Part shown: positions 1-7,618 of the stretch, piece after piece | How positions within the stretch are numbered: position 1 is the stretch's first letter | Layout of the letters: the number at the start of each line of letters is the position of its first letter | Made by a program: the position numbers and the translations under genes | Origin: SHVO01 sp041905795 | GTDB taxonomy: Bacteria > Pseudomonadota > Alphaproteobacteria > Rhodospirillales > Rhodospirillaceae | Reading direction: 5' to 3' | Length of the DNA: 64,000 nucleotides | Assembly: GCA_041905795.1 (NCBI GenBank) | Contig: JAYRKL010000005.1 | Coordinates: 62,001 to 126,000, forward strand | Notes under the pieces: generated by a model | Told to the model about the DNA's origin: nothing | Databases searched by the model: none | The model's input: only the letters and a program-made list of their open reading frames with translations

Positions 1-649
1 GCGCGGTCAGCGCCATGAGCAATGCCGGCGCCGCGCCGCAGACTAAAGCCGGAAGAATGTTGGGCAGCGGGAAAACCACGAACGGCCAGGCCGCGAAGAT
101 CAACGCCAGGATCACCGATCCGGTGCCGACACCCTGGGGCACCGGCTTGTATTTGGCGGCGTCGGCGTCGCCGGCATAGGGCAAGGCCGCCATGGCGATC
201 ACCGCCGCCGCCCGCGCCGCGCCGTGGCCGGCCACCAGCACCGTCATTGTGGAAATCTGCGTAAAGGCCGCGACCTTGAGCGCCACCGCCAGCAGCAGCG
301 CCAGGGCGGCGTAGGTGCCGATGCGGCTGTCCTTCATGATGGCGAGGCGGCTGGCCTTGTCGCGACCGCCGCCCAGGCCATCGGCGGTGTCGCCCAGGCC
401 GTCTTCGTGGAACGCGCCGGTGATCAATATGCCCGCCGCCGCTGCCAGCACCGCAGGCACGGCTCCCTCCCAGGCCTTGGCGGCGAATACCAGCACCAGG
501 CCTGAGAGCGCGCCGACGATCTGGCCCACCAAAGGATAATAACGCGCGCTGGCGGTGATCCATTCCGGCGCGAAGTCCTTCAGCGCCGGCACCGGAAGGC
601 GTGTCAGGAACTGCACCGCCGTAAGGAACAGGCGCCATTCCTTCATCAT
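1..649 (-). CDS. cobS: CobS, adenosylcobinamide-GDP ribazoletransferase (3' end cut by window edge)
   Basis: CobS is an inner-membrane enzyme that joins adenosylcobinamide-GDP to alpha-ribazole(-phosphate) in the last steps of cobalamin assembly. About 216 residues are visible, starting MMKEWRLFLTAVQFLTRLPVP. The family-diagnostic acidic motif HEDGLGDTADG lies near residues 80-90, and several long Ala/Leu/Val-rich membrane segments follow. No stop codon is reached, so the gene continues past base 1. Its ATG (649-647, with a second in-frame ATG at 646-644) overlaps the cobT stop TGA at 648-646, a translational-coupling arrangement. It is the last visible gene of the riboswitch-led B12 operon. 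The reading was made by translating the minus strand directly; the motif makes the call secure. Confidence 0.93.
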   Translation of the reverse strand, partial: MMKEWRLFLTAVQFLTRLPVPALKDFAPEWITASARYYPLVGQIVGALSGLVLVFAAKAWEGAVPAVLAAAAGILITGAFHEDGLGDTADGLGGGRDKASRLAIMKDSRIGTYAALALLLAVALKVAAFTQISTMTVLVAGHGAARAAAVIAMAALPYAGDADAAKYKPVPQGVGTGSVILALIFAAWPFVVFPLPNILPALVCGAAPALLMALTA

Positions 650-1665
650 ATTTTCCCCGTCAGCACATCGTCGAGGCTGGCGATCCCGGTGAGGATGCGC
701 GCCGCCGCCCGCACCAGGGGAATGGCCAGCAGCGCGCCGGTACCTTCGCCCAGGCGCATGTCCAGGTCGAGCAAGGGTGACGCCTTCAGGTGCTCCAGCA
801 TCAGCCGGTGGCCGGTTTCGGCGGAACGGTGCGAAAAGACCAGATATCGTGTCACCGCGGGATCGAGGCGCGCCGCCGCCAGGGCCGCGGCGGTGGAGAT
901 GAAGCCATCCACCATCACCACCCGGCCCGCCGCGGCGCCACCCAGCATCGCGCCCGCCATCATGACGATCTCCAGCCCGCCGTACTCCCGGAGCACGTCC
1001 AGGGGCGCGGTGACGCCGGTGCGGGCGGCGGCGCGCGCGAGCACCGCCAGCTTGCGCGCGAGCCCGGCGTCATCGTGGCCGGCGCCGCGTCCGACGCAGC
1101 GCTCCAGGGGAATCCCCGTCAGCCGGTGCATCAGCAAAGCCGCGGCCGCGGTGTTGCCGATGCCCATCTCGCCCATGGCCAGGATGCCGTAACCTTCCCC
1201 GGCGGCGTCTTGCGCCAAGATGATCCCGCGCTCCAGGGCTTGCTCGGTTTCCGCCACGGTCAAGGCCGCTTCGCGCGCGGCGTTGCGCGTGCCCTTGCGC
1301 ACTTTGGCGGCGATAAGCGAAGCATGGACGGGCAGATCGGCGGCGACGCCGGCATCGACCACGCGCACGTCGGCGCCGACGGTGCCGGCGAAGGCGTTGG
1401 CGCTGGCGCGTCCGGCCAGGAAGGTCTTCACCATCAAGCCGGTGACGCTGGCGGGATAGCTGGAGACCCCGTCCTCGGTGAGGCCGTGATCGCCGGCGAA
1501 GATCAGCAACAGCGCGCGGTCGGTATTCGCGTCAATTGCGCCCAGGCGTACCGCCAGGTCTTCCATGCGCCCCAGGGAGCCGGGCGGCTTGGCCAGCGCC
1601 TCGACGCGCGCCCGGCAAGATGTTTCACGTGAAACATTCGCTCCCGCAATCTCAGGTAATTTCAT
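646..1665 (-). CDS. cobT: CobT, nicotinate-nucleotide:dimethylbenzimidazole phosphoribosyltransferase
   Basis: CobT is a cytosolic enzyme that makes alpha-ribazole phosphate from nicotinate mononucleotide and 5,6-dimethylbenzimidazole for the lower ligand of B12. The 339-residue product has normal family length. It shows the substrate-binding stretch MGEMGIGNTAAAALL (about 164-178) and the C-terminal GEGTGA motif (about 306-311), whose Glu corresponds to the family's catalytic base. It lies 10 bp downstream of cobQ and overlaps cobS by 4 bp. The N-terminal codons for NVSRET (residues 10-15) contain a perfect parS palindrome, described separately. The N-terminus is poorly conserved in the family, which would tolerate such a site. 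Start: ATG at 1665. Confidence 0.95.
   Translation of the reverse strand: MKLPEIAGANVSRETSCRARVEALAKPPGSLGRMEDLAVRLGAIDANTDRALLLIFAGDHGLTEDGVSSYPASVTGLMVKTFLAGRASANAFAGTVGADVRVVDAGVAADLPVHASLIAAKVRKGTRNAAREAALTVAETEQALERGIILAQDAAGEGYGILAMGEMGIGNTAAAALLMHRLTGIPLERCVGRGAGHDDAGLARKLAVLARAAARTGVTAPLDVLREYGGLEIVMMAGAMLGGAAAGRVVMVDGFISTAAALAAARLDPAVTRYLVFSHRSAETGHRLMLEHLKASPLLDLDMRLGEGTGALLAIPLVRAAARILTGIASLDDVLTGKI
1621..1636. other. parS-type centromere site (ParB-binding palindrome) inside cobT
   Basis: The sequence TGTTTCACGTGAAACA is a perfect 16-bp palindrome identical to the canonical bacterial parS consensus bound by ParB in chromosome segregation. It encodes part of residues 10-15 (NVSRET) of CobT. 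The same coding solution, VSRET, is known where parS lies inside rsmG/gidB. Chance occurrence of a given 16-mer in 64 kb is of the order of one in 10^5. parS sites normally cluster near the replication origin, so the window may be origin-proximal; that last step is inference. Confidence 0.85.
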
Positions 1666-1675
1666 CTTCTGACGC

Positions 1676-3136
1676 TCATGTTTTTAAGCGGGCTACCGTC
1701 GCGATATCCGCCACCGCCAGCGTTTTTTCCAGTACCGCGGCTATTTCGTCCAAGGCTTTGTCCACGACAATGCTGTGATCTTCTGCCGTCGCCTGAATCC
1801 CGAGGACACCGAGGATCGCCGCGCGCGCCGTGCCCGCGGCGAACAAGCCGTGCACATAGGTGCCGCCGATACGGCCGTCGACGGACTGCGCGCCGTCGGG
1901 ACCGGTCCCGTCCAGGGTCAGGTAAGGCCGGGCCATGTCCGCACCGGTGGTGACACCCACATGCATCTCGTATCCGGTGAAGGCCGCGCCGCGCACCGCG
2001 CCGGTCACCGGCCGCAGCACCTTTTCACCGGTCAAATCGGTTTCCACATCCAGCAGTCCCAGGCCCGGCGCTTCGCCCGGCGGCCCCTCGATGCCTTTGA
2101 GGTCGCGGACCACGCGCCCCAGCATCTGCAGGCCGCCGCAGATGCCGAGCACCCGCCCGCCCCGGCGCACATGGGCCTTGAGGTCGATGTCCCAGCCTTG
2201 CGCCCGCAGGAACGCGAGGTCGAGCAAGGTCGCTTTGGTCCCGGGCAGGATGACGAGGTCCGCGTCTCCCGGCAGCGCCCGGCCCGGCGGGATGAACTCG
2301 AACCGCACGCCCGGCTCAGTCTTCAAGGGATCGAAGTCGTCGAAATTGGCAATGCGCGACAGCATCGGCACGACGATCTTCACCGCCTTCTCCGCCGAAG
2401 ACCCGCGATGCGATTCCAATACCACCGCGTCTTCCGCCGGCAGCCGCGCGGCGGCGGCCAGCCACGGCACCAGGCCGAAGTCCTTCCAGCCGGTGCGCCG
2501 GGCGATCTCGGCGCGGCCTTCGGTGAAAAGCGTGGGATCGCCGCGGAACTTGTTGACGATGAAGCCGTGGATCATGGCGCGGTCGCCGGCATCGAGCACC
2601 GCGCGGGCGCCCACCAGCGCGGCGATGACATGGCCGCGGTCGATGTCTCCGGCCAGGATCACCGGCACGTCGGCGGCGCGGGCGAAGCCCATATTGGCGA
2701 TATCGCCCATGCGGAGATTGGTCTCGGCCGGGCTGCCCGCGCCTTCCACAATCACCAGGTCGCTGTCGCCTTTGAGGATGGCGAAGCTGTCGAGCACGGT
2801 GCGCAGCAGGTCGGCCTTGCGCTCCTGATAGGCGCGCGCCTGCCAGCTGCCTTCCATGCGCCCGCGCACCACCACCTGGGCGCCGGTGTCGGACTGGGGC
2901 TTGAGCAGCACCGGATTCATATGGACGGTCAAAGGCGTGCGGCAAGCTATGGCCTGCAAGGCCTGGGCGCGGCCGATCTCGCCGCCGTCACTGGTCACGG
3001 CGGCGTTGTTGGACATGTTCTGGGGTTTGAACGGGCGGACGCGAAGTCCGCGGTTGGCGAACAGGCGGCACAGGCCCGCCACCAGCACCGACTTGCCGAC
3101 GTCGGAGCCGCAGCCCTGGATCATCACGGCCGCCAT
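1676..3136 (-). CDS. cobQ: CobQ, cobyric acid synthase
   Basis: CobQ is a glutamine-dependent amidotransferase that converts adenosylcobyrinic acid a,c-diamide to adenosylcobyric acid by four ATP-driven amidations. The product has about 486 residues. It begins with a dethiobiotin-synthetase-like nucleotide-binding domain (GCGSDVGKS near residue 8, then FKPQNMSNNA) and ends with a type I glutaminase domain. The nucleophile sits in GICGGLQMLG and the catalytic His in GTYVHGLF. I start it at ATG 3136 (MAAVMIQGCGSDVGKS), because the glycine-rich loop lies close to the N-terminus in this family; an upstream in-frame ATG at 3178 would add 14 residues. It overlaps the 3' end of cbiB by 13 bp and precedes cobT by 10 bp. 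Confidence 0.95.
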   Translation of the reverse strand: MAAVMIQGCGSDVGKSVLVAGLCRLFANRGLRVRPFKPQNMSNNAAVTSDGGEIGRAQALQAIACRTPLTVHMNPVLLKPQSDTGAQVVVRGRMEGSWQARAYQERKADLLRTVLDSFAILKGDSDLVIVEGAGSPAETNLRMGDIANMGFARAADVPVILAGDIDRGHVIAALVGARAVLDAGDRAMIHGFIVNKFRGDPTLFTEGRAEIARRTGWKDFGLVPWLAAAARLPAEDAVVLESHRGSSAEKAVKIVVPMLSRIANFDDFDPLKTEPGVRFEFIPPGRALPGDADLVILPGTKATLLDLAFLRAQGWDIDLKAHVRRGGRVLGICGGLQMLGRVVRDLKGIEGPPGEAPGLGLLDVETDLTGEKVLRPVTGAVRGAAFTGYEMHVGVTTGADMARPYLTLDGTGPDGAQSVDGRIGGTYVHGLFAAGTARAAILGVLGIQATAEDHSIVVDKALDEIAAVLEKTLAVADIATVARLKT

Positions 3137-4038
3137 ATCAGGCCTCCAATCGCGAGCATTCCCCACATCACCCAGCACGCGCCGAGGAAGATCACCAGCC
3201 CGCGCCCGAGATCGCCAGGGCCGGGGCGCGGGCCGGAACCGAAGCTGGGCCGTTCGTGCAGGACGCCGTCATAGGTCACGGCCCTTCCCAATTCCACCTT
3301 CAGGGCGCCGGCCATGGCCGCTTCCGGCCACCCGGCATTGGGCGAGGCGTGTTTGCCCGCATCCCGAAACAGGACCCGCCAGCCGCCCCGGCCGGCGACG
3401 GCGATGAGACAGCCCGCGATCCGCGCCGGGATCAGGTTCATGACATCGTCGGTACGGGCCGCCGCCCAGCCGAAGTCTCGCCAGCGCGGCTCGCGGTGGC
3501 CGATCATGCTGTCGGCGGTGTTCACGGCTTTATAAGCGAACAATCCCGGCAATCCGCCGACGAACAGCCAGAAGGCCGGCGCCACCACACCGTCGTTGAA
3601 GCTCTCGGCCAGGCTTTCCAAGGCCGCCGCGGCGACACCGCTGCCGTCCAGTTGGTTCACGTCCCGCCCGACGATGCGGGCCACCGCCGTCCTGGCGGCG
3701 CCAAGATCGCCGGCGTTGAAAGCGCGGATCACGGCGACCACATGGTCAAACAAGCTGCGTTGGGCAAGACCGAGGGTCGCGACCAGCATCACCAGAACGC
3801 CGCCATAGGGAATGCCCGGCGCCAAACGCATGATGACAAGGCCCACGCCTGCGGCGGCCGTCACGATCACGATCACCGTCGCCGCGCCCAGGGCCCTGCG
3901 TGCCCGGCCGGGATGGTTCCAGCGGCGTTCAAGGGCGGCGATCAGCGCGGCGATCCAGACGACCGGATGCGGAATCCGCCGGTGCAGCCAATCCGGGTAG
4001 CCGATCATGGCTTCCAGCGCCAGCGCGCCCAAAACCAT
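3124..4038 (-). CDS. cbiB: CbiB (CobD of the aerobic nomenclature), adenosylcobinamide-phosphate synthase
   Basis: CbiB is an integral membrane enzyme that attaches (R)-1-amino-2-propanol phosphate to adenosylcobyric acid. The product has about 304 residues, a typical length. It shows the N-terminal family pattern GYPDWLHRRIPHPVVW and the conserved ESLAESFNDGVVAPAFW stretch near residue 150, with hydrophobic membrane segments on both sides. I prefer ATG 4038 (MVLGALALEAMIGYP). A GTG at 4053 would overlap the btuD stop by 8 bp and add five residues, and it cannot be excluded. The gene sits between the transporter ATPase and cobQ in the B12 operon and supplies the step directly after CobQ, using aminopropanol phosphate from the CobD decarboxylase encoded upstream. 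Confidence 0.93.
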   Translation of the reverse strand: MVLGALALEAMIGYPDWLHRRIPHPVVWIAALIAALERRWNHPGRARRALGAATVIVIVTAAAGVGLVIMRLAPGIPYGGVLVMLVATLGLAQRSLFDHVVAVIRAFNAGDLGAARTAVARIVGRDVNQLDGSGVAAAALESLAESFNDGVVAPAFWLFVGGLPGLFAYKAVNTADSMIGHREPRWRDFGWAAARTDDVMNLIPARIAGCLIAVAGRGGWRVLFRDAGKHASPNAGWPEAAMAGALKVELGRAVTYDGVLHERPSFGSGPRPGPGDLGRGLVIFLGACWVMWGMLAIGGLIWRP

Positions 4039-4045
4039 CCAGCAG

Positions 4046-4810
4046 TCACCCACGGCCGAGGACTTCGATCACCGGGCCGGTTTCGCCGTCCCAGATGCGG
4101 CCCTCGATGCCATAGGCCATGCGCAGGATCTCGGGCGTGAGCGCGGCGCGCGCCGGGCCACTGGCGGCGACGCGCCCGTCCGTCAGCACGATCACGTGAT
4201 CGGCCACGCGCAAGGCCATGTGCAGATCGTGCAAGGTGACGATCACACCCGTCCCCGCGCGCGCGAGGCCGCGCATGAGATCGGCGGCATCCAACTGGTG
4301 GCCGGGGTCGAGCCCGGTGAGCGGTTCATCCGCCAGCAGCCACGCCGGCTCGCCGGCCAACGCCCGCGCCAGCAGCACCCGCGCCCGTTCGCCGCCCGAA
4401 AGGGTGAGCACATTGCGATGGGCGAGAGTCTCGACCTTAGCCGTCGCCAGAGCGCGATCGACGGCGGCCTCATCCTCGGCGGAAAGCCCGCGCGCGCCGG
4501 TGAAGGGCGTGCGGCCCAGGGCCACCAGGGTGCGCACCTCGACACCCCAGGCGATTTCCGGCGTCTGCGGCAGGAACGCGAGACGCTGCGCCCGCGTTCG
4601 CGGCGCCATGGTTTGCAGGTCGGCGCCGTCCAGGGTCACGATTCCCTGGTCGGGCTTGCGCAAGCCCGCGAGCACCGAGAGCAATGTGGATTTGCCGGCA
4701 CCGTTGGGACCGACCACAGCGGTGATGGTGCCCGGCGCGAATGACACCGACACACCGGCTAGCACCTGCTTGTCGCCGAGACGTACCTGTATATGAGACG
4801 CCGTGATCAT
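4046..4810 (-). CDS. btuD: BtuD-like ABC transporter ATP-binding protein for cobalamin/corrinoid import
   Basis: This is the cytoplasmic ATPase of a type II (FecCD/BtuCD) ABC importer. The product has 254 residues. It contains Walker A (GPNGAGKST, about residue 38), a Q-loop region (FLPQTPEI), the signature LSGGERARV, Walker B (WLLADEPLTGLD) and the switch His in TLHDLHMAL. Start ATG 4810 overlaps the upstream permease stop (ATGA, 4810-4807). Siderophore importers have the same architecture, but the neighbours (BtuC, BtuF, BtuB, cobalamin genes and the riboswitch) make cobalamin or cobinamide the likely cargo. Confidence 0.93.
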   Translation of the reverse strand: MITASHIQVRLGDKQVLAGVSVSFAPGTITAVVGPNGAGKSTLLSVLAGLRKPDQGIVTLDGADLQTMAPRTRAQRLAFLPQTPEIAWGVEVRTLVALGRTPFTGARGLSAEDEAAVDRALATAKVETLAHRNVLTLSGGERARVLLARALAGEPAWLLADEPLTGLDPGHQLDAADLMRGLARAGTGVIVTLHDLHMALRVADHVIVLTDGRVAASGPARAALTPEILRMAYGIEGRIWDGETGPVIEVLGRG

Positions 4811-5787
4811 GCGAGCTTCCGGCGCAGGTTGAACAGCATGGCCAGGAAGAACGGTCCGCCCAGGGCGGCCATGGCCACGCCCAGTTTGAGTTCCACCGGC
4901 GTCGGGATCAGGCGCGCGGCAATATCGCCGGCCAGCACCACCGCCGCCCCGGCGATGGCGCTGGGCAGCAGCAGCGCCCCGGGCCGGGCCGCGACGAACG
5001 GACGCAGCAAGTTGGGCGTCACCAGCCCGACAAACCCGATCATGCCGGTGACGGCGACGCTGGCGCCGACCGCGAGCCCCGTACCTATGGCAAGCATGAT
5101 GCGCAGGCGCGGCAGCGAGACGCCGAGGGACCTTGCGCCGGTCTCGCCCAGGGTGAGCACGTCGAGGGACTTGCCGGTCAGGAGCATGAGCGCGCAGCCC
5201 GCGACGATGAAGGGTGCTGCGAACTGGACTTCGTTGACGCTGCGGTCGGAGAGCGAGCCCATGAGCCAATTGACGATCTCGTTCACCGCCCAGGGCGTCG
5301 GCGCCAGGTTGAGCGCCAGCGCCACCCCGGAGCTGGCCACGGCGTTGAGGATCACGCCGGCGAGGATGAAGGTGAGCACGCCCGGCGTGGACCCGGCGAG
5401 CCCCAGCAGGATCGCCACCCCGGCAAAGGCGCCGAGCATGCCGCCCACCGGCAGCACCCAGAACGCCGCCGCTCCCACCCCGAGGTAGAGCGTCATGACC
5501 GCGCCGAACGACGCCATGGACGAGACGCCGAACACCGCAGGATCGGCGAGCGGATTGCGGGTGTAGCCTTGCAGCGCAGCGCCCGACACACCGAGGGCCA
5601 TGCCCACCAGGATGCCAAGGATGGTGCGCGGGATGCGCAGTTCGAAAATGATCGCCCAGCGCGGATCGTCGCCGGGATGGAGCCAGACGTCGAACGGCAC
5701 CCAGGCTTTGCCGGCGCATAAGCTGAGGATCGACAGCAGCGCCACAAGTGCGGTCAGCGCCGCGATCATGACCGAGCGGCGCATCAT
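4807..5787 (-). CDS. btuC: BtuC-like ABC transporter permease (FecCD family)
   Basis: This is the inner-membrane permease subunit of the B12 importer. The product has 326 residues, the usual size, with about ten hydrophobic segments. Family-typical stretches include RIPRTILGILVGMALGVSG near residue 52, the LQGYTRNPLADPAVFGVS loop, and the C-terminal GMIGFVGLVTPNLLRPF coupling-helix region that contacts the ATPase. Start ATG 5787 (MMRRSVM) overlaps the btuF stop (ATGA, 5787-5784). The downstream ATPase overlaps by 4 bp as well, so BtuF, BtuC and BtuD are probably translated in a coupled manner. Confidence 0.93.
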   Translation of the reverse strand: MMRRSVMIAALTALVALLSILSLCAGKAWVPFDVWLHPGDDPRWAIIFELRIPRTILGILVGMALGVSGAALQGYTRNPLADPAVFGVSSMASFGAVMTLYLGVGAAAFWVLPVGGMLGAFAGVAILLGLAGSTPGVLTFILAGVILNAVASSGVALALNLAPTPWAVNEIVNWLMGSLSDRSVNEVQFAAPFIVAGCALMLLTGKSLDVLTLGETGARSLGVSLPRLRIMLAIGTGLAVGASVAVTGMIGFVGLVTPNLLRPFVAARPGALLLPSAIAGAAVVLAGDIAARLIPTPVELKLGVAMAALGGPFFLAMLFNLRRKLA

Positions 5788-6614
5788 GGAGTCGCACCGG
5801 TGATGGAGCGGCGGGCCGCCGCCAGCACATTGGCCGCCTGGATCAACACCGGGCCACCACAGTTGAACAGAGTATCCGGGAAGGCGACACGCTTCATGCG
5901 CGGGCCGACGGAGGCCAGGGCCGGATGACGCAACATGCGGTCGGCCCAGGTGGGCATGCCCTCCTGCACCACGCCGGCGAGCAGCGCTTCCGGCGGATCG
6001 GCGATCACCGGCTCCAGCGGGATATAGCCCCAACTCTTGAGCCCATAGCGCGACGCCACGTTGATGAAACCGGTGCGCTGGATCATTTCGCCCACCAGCG
6101 ATTTGGCGCCGGTGGAAAACCCGAAGCGCTGATAGATGATCGCCGTGACGGGCTTTGCCTCCGGCGGCGGCGCGGCGGCGGCGAGCGCCTCCTGGATGCG
6201 CGCCGCCATGTCTTCGCCGCGGTCCTCATGCCCCAGCAGCTTGGCGATGCGCCGCACCTGGGCGAGGCTTTCCTCCACGGTCTGGGGCTCGGTGAACAAT
6301 TCGGTGCGCACATTGAGGCGGCCGAGGGCGTTGCGCGTGGCCAGCGACGAATGGCGGCTGGTGAGCACCAGGTCGGGGCGGAACAGGATCACCTCTTCCG
6401 CGGTTTCCCGCGTGGTCGGCAGGCCTTTGGCCATCTCATAAATGGTGCTCGCGTTGGGATCGGCGGCCCAGTGACTGAGAGCGGCGATCTGCCCGCGGTC
6501 GGCGAGATGGATCACGTCGGTGTCGAGGCAGGGCCCCAGGGACACGATGCGCTGCGGCGCCGCCAGCGCCGGCGCAGCCCAGAAGGCGAGAGCGGTGATA
6601 ACAAGCCACTTCAT
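5784..6614 (-). CDS. btuF: BtuF-like periplasmic cobalamin-binding protein
   Basis: This is the substrate-binding protein that delivers corrinoid to BtuCD. The product has 276 residues. It begins with an exported signal peptide (MKWLVITALAFWAAPALA, cleavage likely after ALA) and continues APQRIVSLGPCLDTDVIHLA, the start typical of the helical-backbone (TroA-like) binding proteins. Position and operon define the substrate; siderophore binding proteins share the fold. Start ATG 6614 overlaps the stop of the upstream cobD gene by 4 bp. A longer reading frame exists upstream but would destroy the signal peptide. Confidence 0.9.
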   Translation of the reverse strand: MKWLVITALAFWAAPALAAPQRIVSLGPCLDTDVIHLADRGQIAALSHWAADPNASTIYEMAKGLPTTRETAEEVILFRPDLVLTSRHSSLATRNALGRLNVRTELFTEPQTVEESLAQVRRIAKLLGHEDRGEDMAARIQEALAAAAPPPEAKPVTAIIYQRFGFSTGAKSLVGEMIQRTGFINVASRYGLKSWGYIPLEPVIADPPEALLAGVVQEGMPTWADRMLRHPALASVGPRMKRVAFPDTLFNCGGPVLIQAANVLAAARRSITGATP

Positions 6615-7609
6615 GCGCAGGCCTTCAGCGCCGCCGTCACCCGCGCCCGGTCTTCGGGCTTGGGGAGTCCCAAGCGCAACCATGTGGGCTGGTCGGTGAA
6701 CGGGCGGGTCAAGATCCCCTGCTCCGCCAGGCGCCGGAAGCGCTCACCCGCCTGGGCATGGGTGGCCAGCCGGAACAGACTGGTGCCGCCCGTCACCGTA
6801 AACCCCGAGTCGGTCAGATCCCGGTCCATGCGCGCCGCATCTTCCTGGAGCCGCGCCCGCGCCGCCGTTTGCCAGGTCCGGTCGGCATAGGCGGCCCGGC
6901 CCACTATAGTCGCCTGAGCGCTCACCGGCCACTCGCCCACCAGGTCCCTGAGCCGGCCCAGCACCGCCGGCGAAGCTACGACAAACCCGAGCCGCAGGCC
7001 GGGACGGCCGAAGAACTTGCCGAAGGACCGCAGCACGATCAGGCGGCCGGCCGCCCGGTCGGCGACGCTGACCTCCGGCGTGACGTCGGCGAAGGCTTCA
7101 TCCACGATCAGCCAGCCGTTCCGGCGCTCCATGCTCTCGGCCAGCTCAAGCACATCGTTCCGGCTCATGACGCCGCCGTCGGGGTTGTTGGGATTGCCCA
7201 GCACCACGGCCTGCAAGCCGGCGAGACTGAGATTGTCCCGCGCCAGCCGCCGTACCACGCCGTCGCGGGCGCTCCAGGCCTGCTCGTGGCTGCTATAGGT
7301 GGGCGAAACGATGCCCACCTGCGGCGCCCGCACCACCCCCGGCAACAGCCTCAGGGCAAGTTCGCTTCCCGGCACGGCGGCGACATGATCCGCCGCCACG
7401 CCAAAACAAGCCGCCGCCGCGGCTTCCAGGGTCAATGTCGCGGCAGGATCGGGCAAGCAGGAGTCATCGGCGCTGCCCTCATCGCTCCACGGTACGGGAT
7501 TCACGCCGGTGGAAAGATCGACCCAGGGCGACGGCGCATGGGGGAACAGCCGCATCGCGTCCGCGAGACGGCCGCCGTGACGATAAAGGCAGGATGCATC
7601 CACCGCCAC
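6611..7609 (-). CDS. cobD: CobD (CobC), threonine-phosphate decarboxylase
   Basis: This is a PLP-dependent class I/II aminotransferase-fold enzyme that decarboxylates L-threonine O-3-phosphate to (R)-1-amino-2-propanol O-2-phosphate, the linker used by CbiB. The product has 332 residues. The family-typical N-terminal pattern RHGGRLADA...WVDLSTGVNPVPW is present, as are NPNNPDGG (about residue 138) and the PLP lysine in VLRSFGKFFGRPGLRLGF. Some naming schemes call this gene cobC. It lies 9 bp downstream of btuB and overlaps btuF by 4 bp, so it is inserted between the outer-membrane receptor and the ABC importer. Confidence 0.92.
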   Translation of the reverse strand: MAVDASCLYRHGGRLADAMRLFPHAPSPWVDLSTGVNPVPWSDEGSADDSCLPDPAATLTLEAAAAACFGVAADHVAAVPGSELALRLLPGVVRAPQVGIVSPTYSSHEQAWSARDGVVRRLARDNLSLAGLQAVVLGNPNNPDGGVMSRNDVLELAESMERRNGWLIVDEAFADVTPEVSVADRAAGRLIVLRSFGKFFGRPGLRLGFVVASPAVLGRLRDLVGEWPVSAQATIVGRAAYADRTWQTAARARLQEDAARMDRDLTDSGFTVTGGTSLFRLATHAQAGERFRRLAEQGILTRPFTDQPTWLRLGLPKPEDRARVTAALKACA

Positions 7610-7618
7610 GGCTGCTCC

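Noticed and set aside
4046..5830. A single fused transporter protein reading through from 5830 to 4046
   Set aside because: The first 340 codons of that frame are a shadow of the permease in another frame; the true ATPase begins at ATG 4810 with an ATGA overlap.
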